From assembly GCF_015351075.1 (NCBI RefSeq), contig NZ_JADKRS010000007.1, positions 20,334-84,333 on the forward strand: a DNA stretch of 64,000 bases. Direction: 5' to 3'. Position 1 is the stretch's first letter. The number at the start of each line of letters is the position of its first letter. The notes under the pieces are model-generated. The model was not told the origin of the DNA and ran no database searches. It saw only the letters and a program-made list of their open reading frames with translations. Positions 49,006-58,779 of this stretch are shown here, one piece after another. Source of the DNA: Clavibacter sp. VKM Ac-2873 (lineage in GTDB: Bacteria; Actinomycetota; Actinomycetes; Actinomycetales; Microbacteriaceae). The position numbers were made by a program, and so were the translations under genes.

Positions 49006-49763
49006 CGCGGCGCACTGCAGCGACTGCCCCGGCTGCCCGGCTGACGGAGGTCACGCGAACCTTCGGCGCCGGCCCCCAGGCGGTGCACGCTCTGCGCTCC
49101 GTGACCGTCGAGTTCGCATCGGGCGAATTCACCGCGATCATGGGCCCCAGCGGCTCAGGCAAGTCGACGCTCATGCACCTGACCGCGGGATTGGATCGCG
49201 CGACCTCCGGTCGGATCATGGTGGGCGACACGGATATCACCCACCTCGACGACACCGCGCTGACTGTCCTCCGCCGTCGGCGGATCGGGTTCATCTTCCA
49301 GTCGTTCAACCTCGTGCCCACCCTCGATGTCCTCGGCAACGTCACGCTCCCCTTCGAGCTGGACGGCCACCTCGTCACGGGCGCGGAGCAGGCGTGGATC
49401 GACCAGCTCATCGATCAACTGGGGCTGGGCGGCCGGCTCGGCCACCGGCCGCACCAGCTGTCGGGAGGCCAGCAGCAGCGCGTCGCCATCGCGCGCGCGC
49501 TCGCGCCGCGCCCCGATCTGATCTTCGCGGATGAGCCCACGGGTGCCCTGGACTCGCGCACCAGCCGCGAGGTCCTCTCGCTGCTGGCCGCGGCCTCGTC
49601 GCAATACGGCCAGAGCATCGCGATGGTGACCCACGACGCGGTGGCGGCCAGCTTCGCCGACCGGGTGCTGTTCATCGCGGACGGGCAGCTGGTCCACGAG
49701 CTCCGCCGCAGCTCGCCCGAGGACATCTCCCGCACCGCGCTCGAGCTGGAGATCCGGTCGTGA
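49002..49763 (+). CDS. ABC transporter ATP-binding protein (MacB/LolD-like)
   Basis: The protein is 253 residues. Walker A GPSGSGKST, Q-loop FQSFNLVPTL, signature LSGGQQQRVAIARAL, Walker B LIFADEPTGALD and switch His (MVTHD) are all present, so it should hydrolyse ATP. The sequence type is that of FtsX-coupled exporters that remove antimicrobial peptides or antibiotics. Its stop overlaps the permease start (GTGA). It lies in an operon under the PadR region, followed by a membrane protein and the MprF-like gene. Confidence 0.95.
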   Translation: MTRRTAATAPAARLTEVTRTFGAGPQAVHALRSVTVEFASGEFTAIMGPSGSGKSTLMHLTAGLDRATSGRIMVGDTDITHLDDTALTVLRRRRIGFIFQSFNLVPTLDVLGNVTLPFELDGHLVTGAEQAWIDQLIDQLGLGGRLGHRPHQLSGGQQQRVAIARALAPRPDLIFADEPTGALDSRTSREVLSLLAAASSQYGQSIAMVTHDAVAASFADRVLFIADGQLVHELRRSSPEDISRTALELEIRS

Positions 49764-51142
49764 AGGTCCGCGCCTTCCTCCGCGGGCACGGCGCGAGCAT
49801 CCTCGTGGCCGCGGTCGGAGCGACCTTCGGCGCGCTCCTGCTCACCACGCTGGACGGACTCGAGCGGAGCCTCAGCGCCGACCCGGCCGCGAATGGCCAC
49901 GAGATCTTCATGATCCTGCTCGACGCGACGGCCGGCATCTTCTTCGGCATCGCGCTCTTCGTCGGGGCCGTCGTGACGGCGAACACCTTCGCCGCAGTGG
50001 TCGCCGGGCGCACCCCCACCATCGCCCTGTACCGGCTGTTGGGCGCGTCCGCTGGGTCGCAGCGGCGCGTGTTCCTCCGAGAAGGGGCGCTGGCGGGAGC
50101 CGTGGGTGCTGCCATCGGCGTGGTCGTCGGCGCGGGGCTCGGAACGGCTCTCATCGGGCTCCTGACGCAGTACACGGATCTGAAGGCGACTCCGTTCGCG
50201 CTGCCGCTCACACTGGCGCTCCCGCTCCTGACAGGCGTGGGAGCGACGACCGCCGCAGCGTGGTCCGGATCCCGGGCTGTCCTCAAGGTCTCCCCGCTGC
50301 AGGCGCTCGAGGCCGCCCAGGAAGTGCCGTTCGGGGCGTCACGGCGACGGATCGTGCGCACGGTCATCGCCCTCGCCCTGGTCGCGTCGGGAGCGCTGGG
50401 GATGACGCTCGGGATCATCCAGGGCCGCACCGACGGCAACGCCATAGTCTGGACTTTCTGCGGCGGACTCCTGATGTTCACGGGCTTCATCGTCGGTGCC
50501 AACCTCTTCATCCCCGCGGCCCTCGATCTGGTGGGGATGCTGTTCGGCGGCCGTCCGGAGGCGCGTCTCGCACGAGCCAACGCCCTGCGGAACCCGGAAC
50601 GCAGCACGCGGGCGAGCATCGGCATCGTCATCGGCGTGGCCCTGGTGACCCTGATGTCGGTCGGCCTGTCGACCATCCGCTCCGTCGGCGAGAAGATGGC
50701 CTCCGCTGATGAGACGATCGACCCCCTGCTGACCATCGTCACCGCGGTCGGCGTGAGCCTGGTCGGCTTCTCGGTGGTCATCGCGGCCATCGGCGTCATC
50801 AGCGACCTCTCCGTGAGCGTGCTGCAGCGCCGTCGCGAGATCGGGCTGCTCCGCGCGCTCGGATTCACCGGAAGGCAGGTGCGCCGGACCATCCTCATCG
50901 AGGCGGCGCATTCGGCCATCACCTCCCTCCTGCTCGGGTTGCTGCTAGGCGTGCTGTTCGGGTGGGCAGGTGTCCAGAGCCTGCTCGCGTCCCTGACCCC
51001 CGGCGGCTTCGTGGCACCCACCATCCCCCCGGCGTTGATCGCCGCCCTCGTCGTCGGCACCGCGACTCTGACGCTCGCCGCCGCCGTCCTCCCCGCGCGG
51101 CGGGCGACCACCATCCCTCCCATCGACGCCCTGCAACGGTGA
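49760..51142 (+). CDS. FtsX-like ABC transporter permease
   Basis: The protein is 460 residues from GTG overlapping the ATPase stop. Two FtsX-type units are seen: an N-terminal one (residues about 12-190, with ALYRLLGASAGSQRRVFLRE and a following helix pair), then a central helix pair. The C-terminal one contains the classic LQRRREIGLLRALGFTGRQV coupling segment and three helices. About eight to ten transmembrane helices in total, without a large extracellular domain. It partners the upstream ATPase. Confidence 0.9.
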   Translation: MKVRAFLRGHGASILVAAVGATFGALLLTTLDGLERSLSADPAANGHEIFMILLDATAGIFFGIALFVGAVVTANTFAAVVAGRTPTIALYRLLGASAGSQRRVFLREGALAGAVGAAIGVVVGAGLGTALIGLLTQYTDLKATPFALPLTLALPLLTGVGATTAAAWSGSRAVLKVSPLQALEAAQEVPFGASRRRIVRTVIALALVASGALGMTLGIIQGRTDGNAIVWTFCGGLLMFTGFIVGANLFIPAALDLVGMLFGGRPEARLARANALRNPERSTRASIGIVIGVALVTLMSVGLSTIRSVGEKMASADETIDPLLTIVTAVGVSLVGFSVVIAAIGVISDLSVSVLQRRREIGLLRALGFTGRQVRRTILIEAAHSAITSLLLGLLLGVLFGWAGVQSLLASLTPGGFVAPTIPPALIAALVVGTATLTLAAAVLPARRATTIPPIDALQR

Positions 51143-51195
51143 CGCGGGCCCTCACCGCCGTCCGGCACCCGCGTCCGCTCAGGAAGAACCGCATC

Positions 51196-51735
51196 ATGAA
51201 GCCCATCGACGACCGTCCGCCACGCTCCTCGCGCCTGGTCCAGCTCGCGATCGGCCTCGGCCTCGTGTATGCCCTCTGCCTCCTCGCGATCCTGTGCGGC
51301 ATGGAGACCCTGGTGGGGACCGGGCTGCCGGGACGCCCGGGAAGCCCACGCGGATTCATCCCCATCACCATCGGCCTCGTGGGCCTGTTCGTCGTGATCG
51401 CCGGCGTCAACGTGCATGATCATCTCGCCCACCCCTCGGCCCCGATCAGATCCTCCGCATGCGCGGAGCCCCAGGACGGTCCGGACGGACACCAGCTGGC
51501 GCCGTCGATCCCGAGCAGCGTGATCGCCTCCGCGCTGGCCGTGGGCGTCCTCGTCGCCCACGCAGGGGGAACCTTGCTCTTCCCCTCTACTCCCGGGCTC
51601 AAGGTGCTCCAGTCGGAGATACCACCTGCTCTGGCCATCGGCGCTGGTCTCTTCTGCGCCGTCATGGTGCTGACGGCGACGACCCGGGTACGGGTCGGGT
51701 CCGGCGCGACCGGACGATCGGAAGCGGGAAGATGA
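51196..51735 (+). CDS. Membrane protein in the transporter-MprF operon
   Basis: The protein is 179 residues from ATG with AGGAAG upstream. Four predicted helices: about 14-36, 52-71, 106-126 and 143-161. The loop between 2 and 3 is polar. It has no known signature. Its TGA overlaps the MprF-like ATG (ATGA), so it is co-translated and may support that protein. Confidence 0.75.
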   Translation: MKPIDDRPPRSSRLVQLAIGLGLVYALCLLAILCGMETLVGTGLPGRPGSPRGFIPITIGLVGLFVVIAGVNVHDHLAHPSAPIRSSACAEPQDGPDGHQLAPSIPSSVIASALAVGVLVAHAGGTLLFPSTPGLKVLQSEIPPALAIGAGLFCAVMVLTATTRVRVGSGATGRSEAGR

Positions 51736-54308
51736 AGGTCCCGTCCGTCCCGATGATCCCGCTGGGCGCGGCGATCCGTCCTCTTCGCTCGCGTGAGATC
51801 TGGACGCGGTGGGGCGAAGGGGCCGCGCGCGGAGCCCGGAGCCACCCCATGACCGTGCTCCTCACCGCCGCGACGATCGTCGTGAGCCTCGTGGCGTACA
51901 TCCTCCCTCGATCAGCGCTCGCGCTGGACCTCCTGGACGGAGGCGAGGAGGCGATCTTCGAGGAACCGCATTGGTGGAGCGCGTTGGCCTCCCTGTTCGC
52001 CGTCGGCGATGCCTCCGCCCTCCTGACCACGGTGGCCGTCATGGTCGTCGGCCTGTGGGGCGCAGAGCGCTTGATGGGCAGCAGGTTCACAGTCGTCGCC
52101 TACATCGGCGGCGGCATGTGCGTCTCCGTCGCGGGGACGACGATCGGATGGATCGAGGAGGACCAGCTCAAGGACCTCCTCGCGGTCGCTCCGTCGCAGG
52201 CGATGCTCTCCCCCACGACCGCGGTCCTCTGCACGGTGATCACGGCCAGCGCGTTCGCGGGGACGTTGTGGCGCAGGCGCATCCGATTGCTGGCTACAGC
52301 TCTCGCCGTGATGCTGTTCCTCTATTCGGGGACCGCGAACGATCTCTTCTCCCTGGTGGCGATCCCCGTGGGGCTCGGGCTCGGCTTCCTGCTCGGCGGC
52401 AAGAACGCTGGGGTCCAGCTGATCCGCAGCTCCCATCACGAGACGCGACTCCTGGTCGCGGTCGTGGTGGCGGTCACCGCGATAGGGCCCGTGGTCGCCG
52501 CCGCCCTGGGCACGGGGACTGGGCTCCTCGGCCTGTACGGCGCCTTCGGAACCGACGCGCTGCAGGTCGCCGACGGCCGAGTCTGCGCCTGGTCGAGCGC
52601 CGAGGGCTGTCCGTTCGCCGAAGCCGACACGGTCTCCTTCCTGATGCCCCTCGCCGGTCTCGTCGGGCTCCTGCCCGTCGCTCTGCTCCTCGTGGCCGCC
52701 TGGGGCATCGCACGAGGGCGGCGCGAGGCGCTGGGCATCGCGCTCGCGCTCAACGTCGCGTTCCTCGGCGCCATCGCCCTCGGCGTGGCCGAGCCCGTAG
52801 CCGAGATGATGAGCTCCAACCTCGGCGAGCAGATGCACGACCTGGACAAGACGGATTGGCGTTACCTCCTCGCCTTCGGCGCTGCCATGCTGCTCCCTCT
52901 CGGCAACGTGGTCCTCTTCGCAGCCGTCCGAGGGCACTTCCAGATGTCCGCGACCCGGGCCTCGTGCTTCCTCTACGTCAGGACCATCGCCATCGCCGCC
53001 GCGGGCGTGCTCCTGCTCACCGGCGTCAACCAGCTCGCCTGGCGGGACCAGCTCGACCCGTACCCTTCGGTCGTCGACATCATCGCCGAGCTCCCCCTGC
53101 GCCTCCTGCCGCCAGCGATGCTGAACTTCGCGAGCCTCCCCTTCGTCCCGACGGGCCCGGTGGCGCAGGCGCTGTGGTACCTGCCCTCGATCATCTTCTG
53201 GAGCATCGCGCTCGGGGCCACGGTGCGCCTCCTCGTCCATCGCGCCGACCCAGCGGGGGAGATCGAACGGCGCCGGGCCCGCCAGCTCTTGGAGAGGGGT
53301 GGCGGCGACACGTTGTCCTTCATGAGCACATGGAAGGGCAACCGCTACTGGTTCGCCGAGGACGCGGATGCGGCGATCGCCTACCGTCTCGTCGCGAGCA
53401 CCGCGGTGACCCTGGGTGGACCCTTCGGTCCGGCGCATTCTCGCGCCGGCCTGGTCGAGGACTTCGCCCGACACTGCGGGGACAACGGCTGGACGCCACT
53501 GTTCTACAGCGTCGACGATCAGGTCCGCGTCGCCCTCGAGGATCGAGGCTGGGCCGGCGTGCAGGTCGCGGAAGAAGCGCTACTCCGACCCGCGGAGTGG
53601 TCGCCGGCAGGCAAGAAGAGACAGGACATCCGAACCGCGACGAACCGCGCGGCTCGGGCGAACATCTCCGCCCAGTGGACCTCGTGGTCGGAGATCACGT
53701 TGAAGACGCGAAGCCAGCTCACCGCCCTGTCCGAGGCCTGGGTGAGCGAGAAGGAGCTCCCCGAGATGGGCTTCACCCTCGGTGGGCTCGACGAGTTGAC
53801 CGATCCGGCGGTCCGGCTCATGCTGGCCGTCGACGAGCGCGGTCACGTGCACGCCGTCACGAGCTGGCTCCCGCACTACGGCCCGGACGGCGTGGACGGG
53901 TACACCCTCGACTTCATGCGGCGCGGCGGGGACGCCATGCCGGGCGTCATCGAGTTCACCATCGGCGCCGTAGCGGAGCGGATGAAGGCCGACGGCATGT
54001 CCGTCCTCAGCCTCTCCGGAGCGCCGCTCGCTCGGACCCAGGACGTCGCGGAGCAGAACAGGAGCATCGTCCGCCTGCTCGACTCGCTCGGGCGGGCGCT
54101 CGAGCCGGCATACGGCTTCCGCTCCCTCCTCGCCTTCAAGCGGAAGTTCCAGCCCGAGTTCGAACCCCGCTGGCTGATGTACCCGGATGCGACGGCGTTG
54201 CCGGCCGCAGGTCTCGCCATCACCCGCTCCTACATGCCGCAACTCACCCTGCGGGGCGCGGCGCGGCTGGTGCGCGAGCTCGGGTCCGTGGAGGCCGCGA
54301 GGAGCTGA
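51732..54308 (+). CDS. MprF-like aminoacyl-phosphatidylglycerol synthase/flippase
   Basis: The protein is 858 residues. The N-terminal half has many transmembrane helices with a rhomboid-like start. The C-terminal ~300 residues match the DUF2156/GNAT-type MprF synthase domain: TLSFMSTWKGNRYWFAEDAD, VTLGGPFGPAHSRAGLVEDF, FYSVDDQVRVAL, KKRQDIRTATNRAARANISA, DVAEQNRSIVRLLDSLGRAL and LLAFKRKFQPEFEPRWLMYP. Such enzymes add Lys or Ala from tRNA to phosphatidylglycerol, lowering negative charge and protecting from cationic peptides. The amino acid used is not deducible. It is last in the operon. Confidence 0.85.
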   Translation: MKVPSVPMIPLGAAIRPLRSREIWTRWGEGAARGARSHPMTVLLTAATIVVSLVAYILPRSALALDLLDGGEEAIFEEPHWWSALASLFAVGDASALLTTVAVMVVGLWGAERLMGSRFTVVAYIGGGMCVSVAGTTIGWIEEDQLKDLLAVAPSQAMLSPTTAVLCTVITASAFAGTLWRRRIRLLATALAVMLFLYSGTANDLFSLVAIPVGLGLGFLLGGKNAGVQLIRSSHHETRLLVAVVVAVTAIGPVVAAALGTGTGLLGLYGAFGTDALQVADGRVCAWSSAEGCPFAEADTVSFLMPLAGLVGLLPVALLLVAAWGIARGRREALGIALALNVAFLGAIALGVAEPVAEMMSSNLGEQMHDLDKTDWRYLLAFGAAMLLPLGNVVLFAAVRGHFQMSATRASCFLYVRTIAIAAAGVLLLTGVNQLAWRDQLDPYPSVVDIIAELPLRLLPPAMLNFASLPFVPTGPVAQALWYLPSIIFWSIALGATVRLLVHRADPAGEIERRRARQLLERGGGDTLSFMSTWKGNRYWFAEDADAAIAYRLVASTAVTLGGPFGPAHSRAGLVEDFARHCGDNGWTPLFYSVDDQVRVALEDRGWAGVQVAEEALLRPAEWSPAGKKRQDIRTATNRAARANISAQWTSWSEITLKTRSQLTALSEAWVSEKELPEMGFTLGGLDELTDPAVRLMLAVDERGHVHAVTSWLPHYGPDGVDGYTLDFMRRGGDAMPGVIEFTIGAVAERMKADGMSVLSLSGAPLARTQDVAEQNRSIVRLLDSLGRALEPAYGFRSLLAFKRKFQPEFEPRWLMYPDATALPAAGLAITRSYMPQLTLRGAARLVRELGSVEAARS

Positions 54309-54310
54309 GG

Positions 54311-54345
54311 GATCCGACCCGGGCGATGACCGCCTGGGTCGGATC
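54311..54345. terminator. Bidirectional terminator between MprF-like and response regulator genes
   Basis: GATCCGACCC (54311-54320) pairs with GGGTCGGATC (54336-54345) with a 15-base loop. Flanking GAGCTGA/TCAGCTC could lengthen the stem. It overlaps the response-regulator stop codon. Confidence 0.6.
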
Positions 54346-55024
54346 AGCTCCTCGTGCGGGCTGCCGGCCGGTCCTCGATGGACTCCAGGTAGAGGAGCAC
54401 CGCACGTACCCGCCGGTGGCCAGGATCCGACTCGGCGAGGTCGAGCTTCGTGAAGATCGAGCCGATGTGCTTGGAGACCGCGCTGTCGCTGAGGTGCAGC
54501 TCGGATGCGATGTCCGCGTTCGACCGCGCCCGGGCCATCAGGGCGAGCACCTCGTGCTCGCGCGGGCTGAGCGCGTCGAGCGTCGCTCCCGCCCCTTGCC
54601 GCCCGGCGACGCTGGCGAGGATCTCCGGGTCGATGACCGTGCCGCCGGCAGCGATGAGGTCGATGCTCGCGAGGAAGTTCTCGACCCGTCCGACCCGGTC
54701 CTTGAGGAGGTAGCCGAGCGCTCGGCTGTCCTCCGCGAAGAGGTCCGTCAGGTAGGGCGTCGCGATGAAGTTGGACAGCAGGAGCACCGGCAGGCCCGGG
54801 CGGGCGCGCCGTAGGTCGAGCGCGGCATCGACGCCGTCGTGCCGGTTGCCGGGCGGCATCCTCACGTCCGTGATGACGAGGTCGATCGCGGCTCCGTCCG
54901 TCGTCACGCGCCGACGCAGATCGTCGGCGTCGGCGGCGGTGACCACGTCGTGTCCTGCGCCTTCGAGGAGGGACGAGATGCCGTCCCGGAGGAGAGCCGA
55001 GTCATCCGCGACGACGATCCTCAT
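54344..55024 (-). CDS. NarL/LuxR-type response regulator
   Basis: This 226-residue protein has a receiver domain with the acidic pair (VVADDSA), the phospho-acceptor Asp53 (LVITDVRMPP), Ser at LLLSNF and Lys at YLLKDRVG. The C-terminal LuxR helix-turn-helix reads LSPREHEVLALMARARSNAD, then LHLSDSAVSKHIGSIFTKL. Its start lies inside the kinase gene (23-base overlap). It likely controls the adjacent ABC transporter(s) or the MprF operon in answer to envelope stress. Confidence 0.95.
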   Translation of the reverse strand: MRIVVADDSALLRDGISSLLEGAGHDVVTAADADDLRRRVTTDGAAIDLVITDVRMPPGNRHDGVDAALDLRRARPGLPVLLLSNFIATPYLTDLFAEDSRALGYLLKDRVGRVENFLASIDLIAAGGTVIDPEILASVAGRQGAGATLDALSPREHEVLALMARARSNADIASELHLSDSAVSKHIGSIFTKLDLAESDPGHRRVRAVLLYLESIEDRPAARTRS

Positions 55025-56348
55025 CGTGGGTGTCTCCTGGCTGCGTGGGGCCGTGCTCCGTCACCGGCAGCTCGAGCGTGATCGTGGTCGGTCCTCCAGG
55101 AGGACTCACGATGGAGAGGGTACCGCCCGCCGCCCGCGCTCGCTCGCGGAGACCCCGGAGGCCCGTCCCGGATGAGCCCTCGAGGTCGATCCCGCCGACG
55201 CCGTCGTCCACCACCTGGACCACGAGGTCGCCCTCCCGGATCGAGAGTCGGATCTCGATCTCGGAGGCGTCCGCATGCCGCAGCGCGTTCGTCACGGCTT
55301 CGCTGACCACGAAGTGCGCGCAGCGTTCGAGCGCCGGACCGGGCCGGCTGTCCAGCGTCGATCGGACGACCACCGGTGTGGTCGAGCGCGCGGCCAGCTC
55401 CTCGATGGCGACCACCAGGCCGTGATCGGTCAAGACGTCCGAGTACACACCCCTGATCGTCGACCTCAGGTCCGACAAGGCGAGCTCGACGCTCGTCTGC
55501 GCCTTCTCGAGCGTCGCTTCCAGGGCCCGCGTCCTGTCCTCATCACCGACGATGTGTCGCGTCTGCCGCGCAGCCGAGCCGATGAGGAGCGTCGTCATGA
55601 CGAGGTGCTGCTGCGTCCCGTCATGCAGGTCGCGCTCGATCCGCACGCGGTCGACGTCGAACGAGGCGATCAGCGTGGAGCGGGAGCTCTCGAGGTCGGC
55701 GACGACTTGCTCCAGCTCGGCCTCTCTCATGGAGAGGAGGAGTCGTGACAGGTGGATCTGCACGATGGAGAGCACGTTCGCCATGCACCAGCCGGCCGCC
55801 ACCACGATCCCGCTGAGAACGATCCACACCGCCATCGCACCGGTGTCCGTGACACGGAACCGATCCAACCCCGGCGCCAGTATCGGCGGGCGGGGCTCCC
55901 ATGCCGGTCGGCCAGCGGCGACGTCCTCCCGGTAGCGGGCCAGTGCGACGGGGAGGACGGACGCCACGTAGGCGAGCATGAGGCAGTAGGCGGCCAGCAG
56001 CAGCTGGACCAGGCCGAACATCGTGGTGACGACCAGCGACAGGAGAGCCCGCCAGATCGCCGGGTCCCAACTGGCCTGATGCGCGCGAGCGGGGCTGTCG
56101 CGGACCATGCCCGCAGGGCGGTGGGGCAGCACGGGGTACCCCAGCAGCCGCCCCCGACGGCGCTCGACGGAGGAGAACAGGGCGACCCAGACGAGCAGCG
56201 CCATCGGCGTCAGCAGAGCGGCGACTCCCAGCAGCCCCATCACCATGCTTGTCACCTGGAATGCGGCGAAGCGCAACGGCCAGGACGAGAGCAGGTGACG
56301 CGGGGAGCGCAGCGCCGTGAGAGCGTCCGTCTCGGTCCTGGTACCCAT
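55002..56348 (-). CDS. Sensor histidine kinase (HisKA_3, NarX/LiaS-like)
   Basis: The protein is 448 residues from ATG; a GTG 12 bases earlier is an alternative. The N-terminal half has four to five transmembrane helices without a large extracellular domain, as in intramembrane-sensing kinases. The dimerisation box is RIERDLHDGTQQHL with phospho-acceptor His242. ATP-binding motifs are SEAVTNALRHA (N box), VVDDGVGG (G1) and GTGLRGLRERA (G2). It pairs with the overlapping response regulator and is divergent from the second ABC transporter, whose expression it may control. Confidence 0.9.
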   Translation of the reverse strand: MGTRTETDALTALRSPRHLLSSWPLRFAAFQVTSMVMGLLGVAALLTPMALLVWVALFSSVERRRGRLLGYPVLPHRPAGMVRDSPARAHQASWDPAIWRALLSLVVTTMFGLVQLLLAAYCLMLAYVASVLPVALARYREDVAAGRPAWEPRPPILAPGLDRFRVTDTGAMAVWIVLSGIVVAAGWCMANVLSIVQIHLSRLLLSMREAELEQVVADLESSRSTLIASFDVDRVRIERDLHDGTQQHLVMTTLLIGSAARQTRHIVGDEDRTRALEATLEKAQTSVELALSDLRSTIRGVYSDVLTDHGLVVAIEELAARSTTPVVVRSTLDSRPGPALERCAHFVVSEAVTNALRHADASEIEIRLSIREGDLVVQVVDDGVGGIDLEGSSGTGLRGLRERARAAGGTLSIVSPPGGPTTITLELPVTEHGPTQPGDTHDEDRRRG

Positions 56349-56482
56349 GCCTGAGGACACTAGGGCCCGACGAGGGCGTCTCCATGGGGGTCGCCTGCAC
56401 GATGAGGTGCAGCGCCCTGCACCCGCAAGACGGGAGCGGTCGCCATGGCGGCCATGTGGACGGCTTCGATTCCATGGGGATC

Positions 56483-57271
56483 ATGAACGCACCCACGCAT
56501 CCTTCGCCATCCCGCCGCGGCCCGACCTGCGTCCTCGAGGCGGTCGGCATCCACAAGTCCTACCGGACGGGACGACGCGGTCCGGAGATCCCGGTCCTCC
56601 GGGACGTCTCCGTCCGGATCCACGAAGGCGAGATGGTCGCGGTCATCGGGCCGAGCGGCTCCGGCAAGTCCACCCTCCTCTACTGCCTCTCCGCGCTCGA
56701 GCACGTGACCCGGGGAGAGGTGCGCATGGACGGTCAGGACCTGGGTTCCATGAAGGGGCCGGGGCTCGCGCGGCTCAGGCGGGACAAGATCGGGTTCGTC
56801 TTCCAGCAGTTCAACCTCATCCCGTCGCTGACGGCCGCGGAGAACGTCGCCTTGCCGGCCCGGTTGGCGCGGCGCCCGCATTCTCCGCAGGCGGTCGATG
56901 GGGCACTCGAGCGCGTGGGGCTGACGGGCCAGCGCAGCCGACACCCTGCGGAGCTGTCGGGCGGCCAGCAGCAGCGCGTGGCGATCGCCCGGGTCCTCGC
57001 CGACGAGCCGGACATCGTCTTCGCGGACGAGCCGACCGGCGCTCTCGACACGAGGAACAGCCGTCAGGTCCTGGCGCTCCTCCGGGCCGCGGCCGACGAC
57101 GGCCGCGCCGTGGTGATGGTGACCCACGATCTCGATGCCGCTTCGCAGGCCGATCGCGTCCTCGTGCTCCGGGACGGGCGGCTCTGCGCCGAGCTGCCGA
57201 GGCCCACCGTCCTCCAGCTGCTCGAGGCCCTGGAGTCCAGCGCTGGTCCGATCGAGGGACACGGCGCATGA
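56483..57271 (+). CDS. ABC transporter ATP-binding protein (second system)
   Basis: The protein is 262 residues from the ATG at MNAPTHPSP; an ATG nine bases earlier is possible. Walker A GPSGSGKST, Q-loop FQQFNLIPSL, signature LSGGQQQRVAIARVL, Walker B IVFADEPTGALD and MVTHD are complete. It is the same class as the ATPase at 49002. It overlaps the permease start by 4 bases. Its position next to a divergent two-component system is the arrangement of peptide-sensing/detoxification modules. Confidence 0.95.
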   Translation: MNAPTHPSPSRRGPTCVLEAVGIHKSYRTGRRGPEIPVLRDVSVRIHEGEMVAVIGPSGSGKSTLLYCLSALEHVTRGEVRMDGQDLGSMKGPGLARLRRDKIGFVFQQFNLIPSLTAAENVALPARLARRPHSPQAVDGALERVGLTGQRSRHPAELSGGQQQRVAIARVLADEPDIVFADEPTGALDTRNSRQVLALLRAAADDGRAVVMVTHDLDAASQADRVLVLRDGRLCAELPRPTVLQLLEALESSAGPIEGHGA

Positions 57272-58629
57272 TCAAGCTGGTCCTCCGCGACGTCGTCACC
57301 CACTTCTGGGCCTGGCTGGGGCCGTTCCTGGTCGTCATCGCCAGTTCCGCGACGCTGTGCGCAGGAGCGTGCTATTGGATGGCGTCCACACGGGGAGCCG
57401 ACACCGCCTCCATCGCCATCTCGCTCCTGATCTCCTGCAGCATCCCCGCCTACATGGTCACGGACTCCGTCACCCGGCTGGCGATCTCCCTGCAGCGCCG
57501 CAGCTACGCGCTGTGGCAGATCGCGGGCGTGCTGCCGAGAGCCGTGACGCGGATCGTGTCCGCTCAGATGGTCACGGTCGGGCTCGTCGGCTCGATCATC
57601 GGCACAGCGATCGGGTCCGCAGCCATGCCCCCGCTGTTCACGTGGCTCATGGGGCTCCGCAGCGCTCCCGCCTCGGCTGTGCCTGACCTCACGCTCGGGC
57701 CCGTCGCCGCCGCGTCCGTGGCCGTGATGACGACGGCGCTGGTCGCCTTCGCGGCGTTGCCCGCAGCCCGGAAGGCGGGGCGCACGCCTCCGCTCGAGAT
57801 CCTGAGGGAATCGGTCCCGCCGCAGCAGCGGATGAGCATCGCCCGATGGGTGGTCGCGGTCGCCCTCTCCGCCTGGGTGGTCGTCCTGGTGCAGAACGCC
57901 ATGAGCGCCGACCAGAGCAAGATCATCGGCAACGTGATGCCCATGTCGCTGGTGCTCGCCCTGCTCGTCACGATGGTGGGGCCGCTCGTGTTCCCCGCGA
58001 CCGTCCGGGGGTGGACGGCCCTCCTCCCCGCGCGCATCTCGACGTCCTGGTACCTCGCCCGCCACGACGCTCGCCATCGAGCCTCCCTCACCTCAGCCGT
58101 GCTCGTGCCCGTCGTCGTGATCCTCACGGTCATCCCGTCGTTCTTCGCGGTGATGGCGACCTTGACCGAGGCGAACCTCGTCTCCGGGGACAGGCCCGCG
58201 GACTACTACGGCGGCGATGACCCCGGGGGCATGTTCGTCACGCTCGTCTACATGGTCGGAGGTCCGGTCGTGCTGGCTGTCATCGGTACAGCGGTCAGCC
58301 TCTTCGTGGCCGGACGGGATCGAGCGCGCACCAACGCGCTATTGCGAGCAGGCGGTGCGTCGCGCGGCACCATCGTGGGTGCGGCGCTGGCAGAGGGGGT
58401 CATCTACGTCACCTCGGCGGCGATCCTCGGGACGGCGATGACGGGGTTCGTCGCGGTGACCACGGCTGCGGGGACGGCCTCGTCGGGCGGAGCCTTCACG
58501 CCCGTCGTCCCGCTCCCGCTGGTCGGCTGCCTCGCGGGAGGCGCGCTGGCGTTCGTCCTGCTCGCGACAGTGATCCCCACGCTGGCGTCGCTGCGACGGA
58601 GCGTGCGCGATGAGCTGGGGACAGCGTGA
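57268..58629 (+). CDS. FtsX-like ABC transporter permease (second system)
   Basis: The protein is 453 residues. The ATG overlaps the ATPase stop (ATGA). An N-terminal FtsX unit (helix at about 12-34; RRSYALWQIAGVLPRAVTRI coupling segment; helices to about 170) is followed by a central helix pair and a C-terminal unit with DRARTNALLRAGGASRGTIV as the coupling segment and three helices. The coupling loops are less canonical than those of the 49760 permease. It exports an unknown substrate. Confidence 0.9.
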   Translation: MIKLVLRDVVTHFWAWLGPFLVVIASSATLCAGACYWMASTRGADTASIAISLLISCSIPAYMVTDSVTRLAISLQRRSYALWQIAGVLPRAVTRIVSAQMVTVGLVGSIIGTAIGSAAMPPLFTWLMGLRSAPASAVPDLTLGPVAAASVAVMTTALVAFAALPAARKAGRTPPLEILRESVPPQQRMSIARWVVAVALSAWVVVLVQNAMSADQSKIIGNVMPMSLVLALLVTMVGPLVFPATVRGWTALLPARISTSWYLARHDARHRASLTSAVLVPVVVILTVIPSFFAVMATLTEANLVSGDRPADYYGGDDPGGMFVTLVYMVGGPVVLAVIGTAVSLFVAGRDRARTNALLRAGGASRGTIVGAALAEGVIYVTSAAILGTAMTGFVAVTTAAGTASSGGAFTPVVPLPLVGCLAGGALAFVLLATVIPTLASLRRSVRDELGTA

Positions 58630-58779
58630 TCCGCATCGGGTCGTCACCAGAGCGTGAGCCGCTTTACGCACATCGGATGTGGGCATGTGCTGCACACCCG
58701 AGAGCACGCGGTCACCGACCGCGCCGCCGCGCACCCTCGAGGACGGCGGGACCCACGCCCGTGGTAGATCGACGTCGGC

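Noticed and set aside
51809..54814. 1001-residue plus-strand open frame
   Set aside because: It is out of frame with the MprF-like gene and Arg/Pro-rich throughout. The MprF-like frame has clear motifs.
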